The notes: generated by a model from the sequence alone, not told the origin. A stretch of 64,000 bases of DNA from an uncultured Pelagibacteraceae bacterium (GCA_902558705.1 CACEEW010000004.1:19474-83473), one strand, 5' to 3'; positions 27,612 through 37,898 are shown, counted from the first letter of the stretch. Program-made: numbers and translations.

Positions 27612-28397
27612 ATGATCAAAAAAATACTGATAATTATTTTTACAACTTATGCGCTAACAGTAAATGTTATTGCTAGCGATGATGGAGAATTGATATTAAA
27701 AAAAAATGATCCAGCAGAGATTGAAGATTGTTCAGAAAATTTCAATAGAGCAACTTTTAAATTTAACCAAGCATTAGATGGTGTAATTTTTCAACCTATA
27801 GCTTCAGTTTACAGAAAACTACCTTCACCTGCAAAATCAGGAGTGAGTAACTCACTTGAGAATATTTCCCATCTTTTAACTATCCCAAATAATCTTATTC
27901 AAGGAGACTTCAAGCAAGCAGGAGTTAATACTGGAAGATTTTTAATAAACACAACTGTTGGTGTTTTAGGATTGTTCGATGTGGCTCAACATATGGGTTT
28001 AACTGGTTTTGAAAAAGAAGACTACGGTCAATCTTTAGCTACTTTAGGTGTTGGCCCTGGGTGCTATATTGTACTTCCAATTTTAGGACCTAGTACTGCA
28101 AGAGATACTGTGGGATCAACTTTAAACTTTTTTGGTGGTGATCCTTGGTATAACGTGACTGTAAGAAATGACACCCAATATTTTAATGAGGCTAATTACT
28201 ATTACTCAAAAGGAGTTTCAGGAGTTGATTTTAGAGCAAAAAACTTTGACTCCATTGAGAATTTAGAAAAAAATTCTTTAGATTTTTATGCTTCAGTTAA
28301 AAGTTTGTATTTGCAAGATAGACAGCAAAAAATCCTTAATACAAAAAAAATTATTGACACTCAAGATGACAGTGATTGGGAAGAAATTAGCCAATAA
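27612..28397 (+). CDS. mlaA: MlaA-type outer-membrane phospholipid transport protein
   Basis: A 261-residue VacJ/MlaA-family protein. MlaA removes misplaced phospholipids from the outer leaflet of the outer membrane and hands them to MlaC. After a signal peptide (residues 1-21, ending VIAS) come EDCSENFNRATFKFNQALD, the IFQPIASVYRKLPSPAKSGVSN region, NNLIQGDFKQAG, GRFLINTTVGVLGLFDVA and EDYGQSLATLGVGPGCYIVLP, all typical of the family. Unlike E. coli MlaA there is no lipobox cysteine next to the signal peptide. It is followed 12 bp later by mlaC; mlaDEF are not in this window. Confidence 0.92.
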   Translation: MIKKILIIIFTTYALTVNVIASDDGELILKKNDPAEIEDCSENFNRATFKFNQALDGVIFQPIASVYRKLPSPAKSGVSNSLENISHLLTIPNNLIQGDFKQAGVNTGRFLINTTVGVLGLFDVAQHMGLTGFEKEDYGQSLATLGVGPGCYIVLPILGPSTARDTVGSTLNFFGGDPWYNVTVRNDTQYFNEANYYYSKGVSGVDFRAKNFDSIENLEKNSLDFYASVKSLYLQDRQQKILNTKKIIDTQDDSDWEEISQ

Positions 28398-28409
28398 TTA
28401 AAATAAACT

Positions 28410-29000
28410 ATGAAAATAAAAAAAATTGTTTTCGTAGTTTTTTTATATCTTTTTAGTTATAATTATTCATATTCTATAGAGCCTGAGATATTTGTGCAAT
28501 CAACGGTAAATAGAGCCTCAAAAATATTATCTGAAAACATTTCAAAAGAGAAAAAAATGGATGAATTAAGATTAATAGCTAAAGAGACTGTGGATATAAG
28601 AGGTATAGGATTTTATACTCTTGGTTCAATAAGAAAGACCCTCAACGACGACCAAAAGAAAAGATATGCAATCTTATTTGAAGAATATTTTCTTAAGAGT
28701 TTTTCAAGTAGATTAGCAGAATATACAAATCCTGAAATTGATGTTCAATCCAAAGAAATATTGAGTGAGAATTATACGATTGTTAATAGTCTTTTAAAGG
28801 GGACACCAGAAAGACCAGAGGTAAAAATTGATTGGAGAATTTATACAAAAAAACCTGAAAATCCTTTAATTAGAGATTTAATTATTGAAGGTCTGAGTTT
28901 AGCAAGAACTCAGAAAGAGGAGTTTTCTTCAATATTAAACTCAAATGACAATGATATGAATGCTCTTTTTAAAACTTTAGAAGAGTTTTCTAAAAATTAA
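28410..29000 (+). CDS. mlaC: MlaC-type periplasmic phospholipid carrier
   Basis: A 196-residue protein with an N-terminal signal peptide (residues 1-22, KIVFVVFLYLFSYNYSYS) and the Tol-Tol-Ttg2/MlaC fold. Family features: the helical start with SKILSENISKEKKMDELR, DIRGIGFYTLGSIRKTL, RYAILFEEYFLKSFSSRLAEY, and LIRDLIIEGLSLARTQKEEF near the end. MlaC shuttles phospholipids between MlaA in the outer membrane and the MlaFEDB complex in the inner membrane. It is the second gene of an mlaA-mlaC pair and is followed by a convergent tRNA gene. Confidence 0.9.
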   Translation: MKIKKIVFVVFLYLFSYNYSYSIEPEIFVQSTVNRASKILSENISKEKKMDELRLIAKETVDIRGIGFYTLGSIRKTLNDDQKKRYAILFEEYFLKSFSSRLAEYTNPEIDVQSKEILSENYTIVNSLLKGTPERPEVKIDWRIYTKKPENPLIRDLIIEGLSLARTQKEEFSSILNSNDNDMNALFKTLEEFSKN

Positions 29001-29011
29001 AATAAAATATT

Positions 29012-29088
29012 TGGTGGGCCCGCCAGGACTCGAACCTGGGACCAATACATTATGAGTGTACTGCTCTAACCAACTGAGCTACAGGCCC
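29012..29088 (-). tRNA. tRNA with CAT anticodon (elongator Met or Ile2)
   Basis: A 77-nt cloverleaf with an encoded CCA end: acceptor GGGCCTG pairs with CGGGCCC, D-stem GCTC/GAGC, anticodon stem GTACA/TGTAT around loop CTCATAA (anticodon CAT) and a normal T arm with loop TTCGAGT. It is not an initiator tRNA, since the first pair is G1-C72. The acceptor has C4-G69 and C5-G68 pairs, which in E. coli mark tRNA-Ile2 for lysidine modification by TilS, so Ile2 is a serious alternative to elongator Met. Confidence 0.9.
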
Positions 29089-29158
29089 TTTTTTAAACAT
29101 CTTAAAGCTTTTATAACTTTTAAAATTAAAATCCAGATATTAATTAATTTTTTATAAA

Positions 29159-29233
29159 TGGTGGGCCGTGTTGGTTACGCTCCAACTACCCCTGCAATGT
29201 CAATGCAGTACTCTACTATTGAGCTAACGGCCC
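29159..29233 (-). tRNA. tRNA-Val (GAC), with unusual elbow bases
   Basis: A 75-nt cloverleaf with an encoded CCA end: acceptor GGGCCGT/ACGGCCC, D-stem GCTC/GAGT, anticodon stem CTGCA/TGCAG around TTGACAT (anticodon GAC, valine) and T-stem GTTGG/CCAAC. The D-loop is AATAGTA (A at position 18 instead of G) and the T-loop is AGCGTAA, replacing the near-universal T54, T55 and A58. G19 and C56 are kept. The stems are intact, so it may still fold. It lies 14 bp downstream of the rpoD stop on the same strand. Confidence 0.82.
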
Positions 29234-29247
29234 AAAGTTAATAAATT

Positions 29248-31074
29248 TTAACTTTCTAAGAAACTTTTTAATTGTTTTGATCTGCTTGGATGCTTAAGTT
29301 TTCTAAGAGCTTTGGCTTCTATTTGTCGAATTCTTTCCCTTGTGACTGAAAACTGCAAACCAACCTCCTCTAGAGTGTGGTCTGTATTCATTCCTACACC
29401 AAATCTCATTCTCAAAACTCTTTCTTCTCTTGGAGTTAAAGTAGATAAAATTTTAGTTGTTGCTTCACCTAAATTAGATTTTATTGCCTGTTCTAATGGG
29501 GCAAGTGCTTTTGTATCTTCAATAAAATCTCCTAAGCTACTATCTTCTTCATCACCAACTGGCTTTTCAAGTGAAACTGGCTCTTTAGAAATTTTTAATA
29601 CTTTTCTAACTTTATCTAACGGCATTCTGAGTTTTTTAGCCAATTCCTCTGGTGTAGCTTCTCTACCAAACTCACTTAAAATCAATCTTTGAGTTCTAAC
29701 AATTTTATTAATTGTTTCGATCATATGAACTGGAATTCTAATTGTTCTTGCTTGGTCAGCAATTGATCTTGTAATAGCTTGTCGTATCCACCAAGTTGCG
29801 TAAGTAGAGAATTTGTAACCTCTTCTATACTCAAATTTATCAACAGCTTTCATTAGTCCAATATTACCTTCTTGGATTAAATCTAAAAACTGCAAACCTC
29901 TATTCGTATATTTTTTAGCGATAGAGATTACCAATCTCAAATTTGCTTCGACCATTTCCTTTTTAGCAATTCTGGACTCTTTTTCTCCTTTTTGAACTCT
30001 ACTGACTAACTTTTTAAAGTCAGTTACTGACATTCCTATTTTGTGACTAAATTCAATTAATCTCTCTCTTATTTCTTTAAATTGATCTTTATTTTTAGAA
30101 AAAAATTGTTTCCAAACAGCATTAGTATCTAAAAATTTTTTTAAATTCGGATTAATTTCATTTCCGATATAAAACTTTATAAATTCATTTCTAGGGATTT
30201 TGTGATCTATAGCTAATCTTAAAAGAATTCCTTCTAGCGAAATAATCTTTTTATTTTCTACGTAATGCTTTTGTACTAATTCCTCCAAAACAGATGGAGA
30301 TAATTGAAGAGATTTAATATTTTCTAATATTTCTTGGACAATTTTCTGGTGACTTTTTTCCTTAGCAGACGAAAAACTTTTTGAAGTTAATATACAGTCT
30401 AGTTTTTCTTTTTGATATTTAATAAGTTTATTATAATCTTTTGTTAATAGATTTACCGTTTTTAAAACTTTGGGTTTAATTTCTGTTTCCATAGCAGCAA
30501 GCGTAGGATTAAATTCTTCATCATTCTCTTCTCCTGAGCTATCTTCACTATCAGTTTCACCAGCATTTTTTTGTTTTGCACTCGGACCTGTTGACTCGTC
30601 CTCCATATAATTAGTGTCAATATCAATAATCTCTCTAACTAAAATTTCATCTTTTTGTAATTTTTCATTCCAGTCTGAAAATTGTTGTGCTGTAATTGGA
30701 CTTTGTGAAAGTGCAATCAACATTACATCTTTTCCAGCTTCTATTCTTTTTGCTATAGCAATCTCACCCTCTCTTGATAGTAATTCAACTCCACCCATCT
30801 CTCTAAGATACATTCTGATAGGATCGTCACTTTTCTCCATCGTCTTGCCTTCTTCTTTAGAAGAGCCCTCTTTTTTTCTTAAAACTTTGAAGTCCGATTT
30901 TTTTTCTACAAGAGAAATTTTCTCGTCTAAGATATGAATAAAAGCTTGAGCTAAATTATCATCAGAAAGATTTCTTTTTCCTAAGGATTTACTTAATTCT
31001 TCATAGGTAATGAAACCCCTGTGAGTTCCTCGACCCATTAATCTAGCAAATGATTTAGTAATTATTCTTTCCAC
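29248..31074 (-). CDS. rpoD: Primary sigma factor RpoD (sigma-70)
   Basis: A 608-residue housekeeping sigma factor. Visible regions: 1.1-like N-terminus ([15 protein letters not shown]), region 1.2 [17 protein letters not shown], an acidic Glu/Asp/Ser-rich segment around residue 170, region 2 with [38 protein letters not shown] (given in parts: [10 protein letters not shown] and [10 protein letters not shown]), region 3 and region 4 ending [16 protein letters not shown] sequence, [23 protein letters not shown]. The start is a GTG with no Shine-Dalgarno; a TTGACA box 29 bp upstream suggests a very short leader. It follows dnaG in the usual dnaG-rpoD order, 66 bp apart. Confidence 0.95.
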   Translation of the reverse strand: MERIITKSFARLMGRGTHRGFITYEELSKSLGKRNLSDDNLAQAFIHILDEKISLVEKKSDFKVLRKKEGSSKEEGKTMEKSDDPIRMYLREMGGVELLSREGEIAIAKRIEAGKDVMLIALSQSPITAQQFSDWNEKLQKDEILVREIIDIDTNYMEDESTGPSAKQKNAGETDSEDSSGEENDEEFNPTLAAMETEIKPKVLKTVNLLTKDYNKLIKYQKEKLDCILTSKSFSSAKEKSHQKIVQEILENIKSLQLSPSVLEELVQKHYVENKKIISLEGILLRLAIDHKIPRNEFIKFYIGNEINPNLKKFLDTNAVWKQFFSKNKDQFKEIRERLIEFSHKIGMSVTDFKKLVSRVQKGEKESRIAKKEMVEANLRLVISIAKKYTNRGLQFLDLIQEGNIGLMKAVDKFEYRRGYKFSTYATWWIRQAITRSIADQARTIRIPVHMIETINKIVRTQRLILSEFGREATPEELAKKLRMPLDKVRKVLKISKEPVSLEKPVGDEEDSSLGDFIEDTKALAPLEQAIKSNLGEATTKILSTLTPREERVLRMRFGVGMNTDHTLEEVGLQFSVTRERIRQIEAKALRKLKHPSRSKQLKSFLES

Positions 31075-31078
31075 AACA

Positions 31079-31108
31079 ATTAAATTGAGGAGTCTTATAT
31101 AATGTCAA
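31079..31108 (-). promoter_or_regulatory. Putative rpoD promoter
   Basis: A perfect TTGACA (31108-31103) on the minus strand is followed after 17-18 bp by the weaker boxes ATTTAA or TTTAAT. The implied start of transcription is within a few bases of the rpoD GTG at 31074. The -35 box is the strong part of this call; the -10 assignment is uncertain, as TATATA-like sequence also lies just downstream of the -35. Confidence 0.4.
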
Positions 31109-31140
31109 ATTTATAAAAATCCATTCTTTATTTGTAAGGA

Positions 31141-32916
31141 TTAGTTGATATTTTGCTTTTTTTTTAACTCTTTTAGCTCGTTAAATGTCGCTTCACTCAA
31201 ATCTTTAGAAAACTTCGATTCTAATTCCTGAATTCTATATTCTAAATCATAATTATTTAAATCTCGATTAATATCCTCTAATATTTCAATAACAGCATTT
31301 TCATTTTCTAGTTTATTTTTTAAAATATGTTTTATTGGAGCAAATTTATTTATTTTATCAATCAATTGTGAGTCAATATCTAGATCACTTATTGAAATTT
31401 TTTGTTCAGATCTTAGCTTCAACATAATCTTTTCGAAAATTTGCTTGTTTACTTCAGTGAATAACTTAACATTTTCAATCAAATGAATGTTTTCCTGCAT
31501 CAATTTTAGATTTGTCATAACAAGATAAATTAATGAAAATTCTTTTAACTCAACCCCAGTCAAAGATTGACTTTCAGTAAAATATCTTTTTGTAGACTCT
31601 AAAGATCTGGTTTTTTTAACATAAAAGTTTTTTCTATTTTGACTAGTGTGTGGAGTTAGCTCAGAAATTTTGTCTAAAAAATACTCTAAAACATATTTTT
31701 TAATGTAATCGTCTTTTATGGTATTTGCTATAGCTCTTAATTTCTTGTCAAAAATTGCCAAAGAAGATGGGTTATTTTCAGTTTGCTTTTTATAATGACT
31801 AAATATGAATTGATGTACTGAGATTTTACTCTGTTTAGTAAAATCAATAAAATAATTTTTACCATTTTTATTTACAAAACTATCAGGATCTTCTTTGTCT
31901 GGTAAAAATAAAAATGAAATTTGTTTTTCAGGTTTTAAATCTTTTATAGAATTTTCTGCTGCTCTTAAAGCTGCTTTATAGCCACTCTCATCACCATCGA
32001 AACAAATAATTATATCATCAAAAAACTGATTTAAAGTTAAGATCTGTTTGTCTGTTAAAGAAGTACCAAGATTAGCTACAGCATTTTCAATACCATTTTT
32101 GCTCAAGCCTATAACATCCATATAACCCTCAACTAAATAAATGTTACTTAATTTATTAGATAACTTTCTTGCTGAATCTAAATTATATAAATTTGAACCT
32201 TTCTTAAAAAACATAGTTTCAGGAGAATTAATATATTTTGCTAAATAATCTAATTGCTCAATAATTCTTCCACCTAACGCGATGGGTTGACCTGAAATAT
32301 TATTAATTGGAAAAATTAATCTTCCCTTAAATCTTTCAATATATACTTTCTTTTTTTCATCTAGGTAAAACAAACCACTATCAACTAGTGTTTGTTCACT
32401 GAATTGATCTTTTAATTTATCAAAAAAATTTGGATTTTTTTCTATATAGCCAATTTTAAATTTCTTAACTTCTTCTTTACCTAAAGATCTATTTTTTAAA
32501 TAATCTCTTGCATTAAAAAAAGCATCGTTTTTTAATAACTCATTATGATAATAATCAACATACTGGCTATATATAGATAAGTATTCCTTCCACTTTTTTT
32601 CTCTTTCCTCGTCTTGTTTGGAAAACATGTAGGGCTGCATACCTGCTAATTGAGCTAAATGTTTTACTGCTTCACCAAATTTAAGGTTTTGAGTTTTCAT
32701 TACAAAATCAAAAATATTTCCATGTTCAGATGTTGCAAAACAATGGTAAAACTCTTTTTCATCATTAACAGTAAATGAGGGCGTTTTTTCATTTTTAAAT
32801 GGAGATAAGCCTACATACTCTTTGCCTCTTTTTTTTAAAACAACCGATTTTGAGATGACTGTAGAAACTTTTAATCTTGTTTTAATTTCATCAAGATATT
32901 CTTTAGGATATTTCAT
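31141..32916 (-). CDS. dnaG: DNA primase DnaG
   Basis: A 591-residue primase that makes RNA primers for replication. The N-terminal zinc-ribbon region is recognisable (LSPFKNEKTPSFTVND, then EFYHCFATSEHGNIFDF), but three of the four usual zinc ligands are replaced: Ser38, Lys41 and Thr62, with only Cys59 kept. The catalytic TOPRIM part has GGRIIEQ, YINSPETMFFKKGSNLYNLD, LVEGYMDVIGL, and DGDESGYKAALRA. The C-terminal helicase-binding region is divergent. The stop and start sharing with yqeY (one-base overlap) and the following rpoD form the usual yqeY-dnaG-rpoD module. Confidence 0.93.
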   Translation of the reverse strand: MKYPKEYLDEIKTRLKVSTVISKSVVLKKRGKEYVGLSPFKNEKTPSFTVNDEKEFYHCFATSEHGNIFDFVMKTQNLKFGEAVKHLAQLAGMQPYMFSKQDEEREKKWKEYLSIYSQYVDYYHNELLKNDAFFNARDYLKNRSLGKEEVKKFKIGYIEKNPNFFDKLKDQFSEQTLVDSGLFYLDEKKKVYIERFKGRLIFPINNISGQPIALGGRIIEQLDYLAKYINSPETMFFKKGSNLYNLDSARKLSNKLSNIYLVEGYMDVIGLSKNGIENAVANLGTSLTDKQILTLNQFFDDIIICFDGDESGYKAALRAAENSIKDLKPEKQISFLFLPDKEDPDSFVNKNGKNYFIDFTKQSKISVHQFIFSHYKKQTENNPSSLAIFDKKLRAIANTIKDDYIKKYVLEYFLDKISELTPHTSQNRKNFYVKKTRSLESTKRYFTESQSLTGVELKEFSLIYLVMTNLKLMQENIHLIENVKLFTEVNKQIFEKIMLKLRSEQKISISDLDIDSQLIDKINKFAPIKHILKNKLENENAVIEILEDINRDLNNYDLEYRIQELESKFSKDLSEATFNELKELKKKQNIN

Positions 32917-33377
32917 TAATTATTTAATAATTCTTTAATAAGAGCACCAGCTTTAGAAAAATCAATTTCATCAGAGTATGATTTTTTTAGTTCACTCATT
33001 ACTTTACCCATATCTTTTACAGAACTTGCCCCAAGCTTAGAAATTGTATCAGTGCATATTTTTTTGGTTTCTTCCTCACTTAATTGTTTGGGTAAAAATC
33101 CTGTTAAAATATCATACTCACTTTGCTCAACCTCTAAAAGATCTTTTCTGTTATTTTTTTTGTAAATATCAATTGATTCGGCTCTTTGTTTAACCATTTT
33201 TTTTAGAAGCTTTTTAATGTCCTCATCATCTGTTTCTTTTTTATTAGGGCCAGATCTGTTTGTTATGTCTAGATCCTTTATAGAGGACAAAATTAACCTA
33301 TAAGTTGATATTTTAGTTTTATCTTTGGCTTTCAAGGCATTTTTGTATTCAGTTTCAATTGTTTCTTTCAAAGGCAT
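32916..33377 (-). CDS. yqeY: GatB/YqeY domain protein
   Basis: A 153-residue protein that spans the whole YqeY-type domain, related to the tail domain of the GatB amidotransferase subunit that holds tRNA. Features: an N-terminal helix with AKDKTKISTYRLILSSIK, the charged EDIKKLLKKMVKQRAESI stretch, LTGFLPKQLSEEE and DMGKVMSELK. Its exact function is not established. It precedes dnaG with a one-base overlap, a placement common in Alphaproteobacteria, and it diverges from carA across a 124-bp gap. Confidence 0.9.
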   Translation of the reverse strand: MPLKETIETEYKNALKAKDKTKISTYRLILSSIKDLDITNRSGPNKKETDDEDIKKLLKKMVKQRAESIDIYKKNNRKDLLEVEQSEYDILTGFLPKQLSEEETKKICTDTISKLGASSVKDMGKVMSELKKSYSDEIDFSKAGALIKELLNN

Positions 33378-33501
33378 ATTTTTAATTTACTGCAAAGAAA
33401 AAAATCTTCAAAAGAAAAATTGTTTTTTTACAGTTTTATAATACATCTCTGTTGCGATAATAAATCAATTATTGTATTAACCTTTAACTTATGAGTTGTA
33501 A

Positions 33502-34695
33502 TTGATCAAAAAAGTAAAAAAAACTCACTCAAAAAATTCACAAATTAATACAGGTATTTTAGTTCTTGAAAATAAGAAAGTTTTTAAGGGTATTGGGATA
33601 GGTTACCAAGGAGAAGCAACTGGAGAGGTTTGTTTTAATACCTCATTAACGGGATACCAAGAAATAATATCAGACCCATCCTACGCGGGGCAAATTATAA
33701 ACTTTACATTTCCACATATTGGCAATGTTGGAACTAACAAAGAAGATTTTGAGTCTGATAAAATTTGGACTAAAGGGGTAATTTTTAATTCAGAAATAAC
33801 TTCACCATCAAATTATAGGTCTTTTCAAAATTTAAATGCTTGGCTTAAAAAAAATAAAATAGTTGGGATTACAGGACTGGATACTAGAAGCTTAACTAAT
33901 TTTATCAGAGACAAAGGTGCTCCAAAGGGGACTATTGCTTACTCCAAAAAAGGAAAGTTTAATATTAGTAAGCTTACAAACTTGACGATAAAATGGAGTG
34001 GATTAAAAAATTTAGATCTTGCAGAAACAGTATCTACACCAAAAAATTATATTTGGAAAGGACTTAAAACGTGGAAAAAAGAAATAGGTTATAAAAAAAA
34101 TACTAAAAATTCTTTTCACGTAGTGGCTATAGATTATGGAATCAAAAAAAATATTTTGAGATATTTTTCTGACTTTAAATGCAAAGTCACTGTAGTTTCA
34201 TGTAAGACCTCTGCTGAAAATATTTTGTCTCTTAAACCGAATGGTATTTTTTTATCAAATGGTCCTGGAGATCCAGCTGCAACTGGAAAGTATGCAATTA
34301 GAATAATTAAAAGTCTAATTGAAAAAAAATTACCTTTATTTGGTATTTGTCTTGGTCATCAAATACTTGCACTAGCATTAGGTGGCAAAACAAAGAAAAT
34401 GAAATTGGGACATAGGGGTGCAAACCATCCTGTTAAAAATTTAATCAATGACAATGTAGAAATTACTAGTCAAAATCATGGCTTTGAAGTAGTCAAAGAA
34501 AATTTACCAAAAAATATTGAGGTCACTCATAAATCTTTATTTGATAACAGTATTGAGGGTATTAAATTAAAAAATAAACCAGTGTTTTCTGTTCAGTACC
34601 ATCCAGAGTCAAATCCTGGACCACAAGACAGCGTGTATTTATTTCAAGAATTTATTAACAACATGAAAAAAAATGCCAAAAAGAAAAGATCTTAA
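33502..34695 (+). CDS. carA: Carbamoyl-phosphate synthase small subunit CarA
   Basis: A 397-residue glutaminase subunit that supplies ammonia to CarB for pyrimidine and arginine synthesis. The N-terminal domain shows [20 protein letters not shown] and [12 protein letters not shown]; the class I amidotransferase domain has the nucleophile in GICLGHQ and the His/Glu pair in [11 protein letters not shown]. The start is probably TTG 33502, since no ATG lies in frame near the expected N-terminus. A four-codon ATG frame (33491-33505) ends across that TTG. A TATAAT box occurs at 33437-33442 without a good -35. The end overlaps carB by 23 bp. Confidence 0.93.
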   Translation: MIKKVKKTHSKNSQINTGILVLENKKVFKGIGIGYQGEATGEVCFNTSLTGYQEIISDPSYAGQIINFTFPHIGNVGTNKEDFESDKIWTKGVIFNSEITSPSNYRSFQNLNAWLKKNKIVGITGLDTRSLTNFIRDKGAPKGTIAYSKKGKFNISKLTNLTIKWSGLKNLDLAETVSTPKNYIWKGLKTWKKEIGYKKNTKNSFHVVAIDYGIKKNILRYFSDFKCKVTVVSCKTSAENILSLKPNGIFLSNGPGDPAATGKYAIRIIKSLIEKKLPLFGICLGHQILALALGGKTKKMKLGHRGANHPVKNLINDNVEITSQNHGFEVVKENLPKNIEVTHKSLFDNSIEGIKLKNKPVFSVQYHPESNPGPQDSVYLFQEFINNMKKNAKKKRS

Positions 34696-37600
34696 AAAAA
34701 TATTAGTTGTTGGTGCGGGGCCTATTATTATTGGTCAAGCATGTGAATTTGATTATTCAGGAACCCAAGCATGTAAAGCGTTAAGAGATGAGGGATACAA
34801 GGTTGTGTTAATTAATTCAAATCCAGCAACAATTATGACTGATCCAGATGTTGCTGATAAAACTTATATTGAGCCTATTACTTTAGAGGTTTTAGAAAAA
34901 ATTCTCAAAAAAGAAAAACCAGATGCAATCTTACCCACCATGGGAGGTCAAACTGCTCTTAATCTAGCAATGGAAGCAGAAAAAAAAAGGAATTTTAAAA
35001 AGATACAAAATAGAACTAATTGGAGCAAATTCTAAAGCTATTGCTAATGCAGAAGATAGAAAGAAGTTCAGAAAAAATATGATTGATATTGGTTTAGATT
35101 TACCTAAATCTGAAATCATTAATAATATAAACCAATCTTCTAAAGTTTTAAAAAAAATTGGGTTACCTGCAATTATTAGACCTGCATTTACACTAGGAGG
35201 TTTAGGTGGAGGAATAGCCAAGAATAAAAAGGACTACTTAAAAATTATCAAAACTGGTTTGCACGAATCCCCTGTTAGCCAAGTTCTAGTAGAGGAATGT
35301 TTAGAGGGGTGGAAAGAATTCGAAATGGAAGTTGTAAGAGATAAAAAAGATAACTGTATAATCATCTGCTCAATTGAAAATGTTGATCCAATGGGAATAC
35401 ATACCGGAGACTCTGTGACTGTTGCCCCAGCACTCACTTTAACCGATAAAGAATACCAGGTAATGAGAAATGCTTCTATTGCTTGTTTAAGAAAAATTGG
35501 AGTTGAAACAGGTGGTTCAAATGTTCAATTTGCTATAAATCCTAAAAATGGTCGTATGGTGGTGATTGAAATGAACCCAAGAGTATCTAGATCATCGGCT
35601 CTTGCATCAAAAGCAACTGGATTTCCAATTGCAAAAGTTGCAGCTAAACTTGCTGTTGGTTATACTTTGGATGAATTAAAAAATGAAATTACTAAAGTAA
35701 CTCCAGCATCATTCGAGCCAAGTATAGACTATGTGGTAACTAAAATTCCAAGATTTACTTTTGAAAAATTTTCGACTTCCCCAGCAACTTTAGGTACATC
35801 AATGAAGTCTGTTGGAGAAGCAATGGCAATAGGTCGAAATTTCAAAGAGTCGCTTCAGAAAGCTTTGGTCTCTCTCGAAACCGGCTTTTCAGGATTAGAT
35901 AGAATTTTCGATTTAAATAAAAAACAAATTGAAAAAAAACTTAAAGAAAATATTCCTAATAAATTACTATTAGTTGCTGAAGCGATTAGAAAGAAAATTA
36001 ATTTAAAAAGAATATTTGCATTATCTAAAATTGATCCTTGGTTTTTAGAACAAATAAAAGAAATAATAGATAGTGAATTTAAAATCAAAAGCAAAGGATT
36101 ACCAAAAAATTTTAATGAATTAAATAGAATAAAATCCATTGGTTTTTCTGATAAAAAATTAGCAGAATTAACAAATACTTCCGAAGATATAATAAGGCAA
36201 AAAAGAACTGCTCTTAAAATTTTACCTGTATTCAAGAAAGTTGATACTTGTGCGGCTGAATTTAAATCCTTTACACCCTATATGTACTCAACTTATCAAA
36301 GAAATTTTTCAATAAAGTCTGAGTGTGAAGCTCATCCATCAGCTAAGAAGAAAATTATAATATTGGGAGGAGGTCCAAATAGAATTGGACAAGGAATTGA
36401 ATTTGATTATTGCTGTTGTCAGGCAAGTTTTTCTCTTAAAGATGCTGGTTTTGAAACTATAATGATTAATTGTAATCCAGAAACAGTTTCGACTGATTAT
36501 GATACCAGTGACAGATTATATTTTGAGCCCTTAAAAGAAGAGTACGTTTTTAACATAATTAAAAGAGAAAGGGAGAAAGGTAATTTAATTGGTATTATTG
36601 CACAATTTGGTGGTCAAACTCCAATTAAACTAGCAAAATTTTTGTATGAGAATAAACTTCCAATTTTAGGAACACAATATACTTCAATAGACTTAGCTGA
36701 GGATAGAGATAGATTTAGAAATCTTCTTAACAAATTAAAATTAAAACAAGCAGAAAGTGGAATTGCAAAAACTTATAATCAAGCAATCCAAATAGCAGAA
36801 AAGATTGGTTTGCCGTTGATGGTAAGACCTTCATATGTGTTAGGTGGAAGAGCTATGGAAATTGTTCATGAAAAAAGTCAACTTAAAAACTTTGTTCAAG
36901 AAGCATTTAAAGCTGCAGAAGATAACCCAATTTTAATAGACAAATTTATTAATCATGCAATGGAGGTAGATGTTGATGCAATATCTGACGGGACACAAGT
37001 ACATGTTGCTGGTATTATGCAGCATATAGAGGAAGCTGGAATTCATTCGGGAGACTCGGCTTGTAGCTTACCTCCTGTATCAATTAAGCCTTTCTTGATT
37101 AAAGAAATTGAAAATCAAACTAAAAAATTAGCTTTAGCATTAAAGGTTAAAGGTTTCATGAATATTCAGTTTGCTATCAAAAAAGATGAAATTTATGTTA
37201 TCGAAGTAAACCCGAGGGCAAGTAGAACGGTACCATTTGTTTCAAAAGCAAAAGGTCTACCTTTTGCAAAAATTGCTTCAAGAGTAATGGCTGGAGAAAA
37301 ATTATCTAAGTTTAATTTAAAAGATAAATCTAATGGTATGTTTGCTGTTAAAGAGGCAGTGTTTCCATTTAATAAATTTCCTAATAGTGATTTACTTTTA
37401 GGTCCTGAAATGAAATCAACTGGGGAAGTTATGGGATTTGATAAAAACTTTGGAATGGCGTTTGCTAAAAGTCAAATAGCTTCAGCTAACTCTTTACCTA
37501 AGCAAGGTCTTGCTTTTATTTCTTTAAAAAATTCTCATAAAGACGAGGGAATTGATTTGGCAAAAGAATTAATAAAACTTAAATTTTCTCTGTGTGCTAC

Positions 37601-37898
37601 AAAGGGAACTGCAGAGTATATCAGAAAACATGGTATGAGATGTAAAATTATTAACAAGGTCAGTAGTGGCTCACCTCACATAGTTGATGTTTTAGACTCT
37701 AAGAAAATTGCATTGGTAATAAACACTGGAGGTGGAAATAGTGAACACAGATTAAATGATGCAATAGCTCTTAGAAGAGGAACGCTTAAAAACAAAGTTC
37801 CATATTGTACTAATATGTCAACTGCACTTGCATGTTTAGAGGCTATTAAATCTCTTAAAACTAAAAAATTAGAAGTTAATTCTCTGCAGGATATTTAA
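34673..37898 (+). pseudogene. carB: Carbamoyl-phosphate synthase large subunit CarB, one frameshift
   Basis: The gene is complete except for one extra A in a run of nine (34980-34988). The first frame runs from ATG 34673 and stops at 35035; the rest continues in the +2-shifted frame to TAA 37898, first in-frame ATG 35079. Removing one A restores [19 protein letters not shown] and a protein of 1074 residues, the normal CarB size. Both ATP-grasp halves are intact ([20 protein letters not shown] in the first, [20 protein letters not shown] in the second), as is the MGS-like allosteric tail. The gene is probably functional, with either a sequencing error or ribosomal/polymerase slippage; strictly read it is broken. 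The stop shares TTAA with the convergent oxygenase gene. Confidence 0.93.
34980..34988 (+). other. Frameshift site in carB: run of nine A
   Basis: Nine consecutive A residues precede GG. Eight would keep the reading frame GAA AAA AAA GGA ATT. The downstream amino acids match CarB perfectly in the shifted frame, so exactly one base is in excess here. Confidence 0.9.

Noticed and set aside
33491..33505. Four-codon ATG frame ending across the carA TTG start
   Set aside because: Could be a leader peptide coupling carA translation, but four codons of AT-rich sequence are easily due to chance; no attenuator hairpin was seen.
35079..37898. Second carB frame as an independent 939-residue gene
   Set aside because: Its sequence continues directly from the first frame once one A is removed, and a CarB without its first 130 residues would lack part of the first ATP-grasp half.
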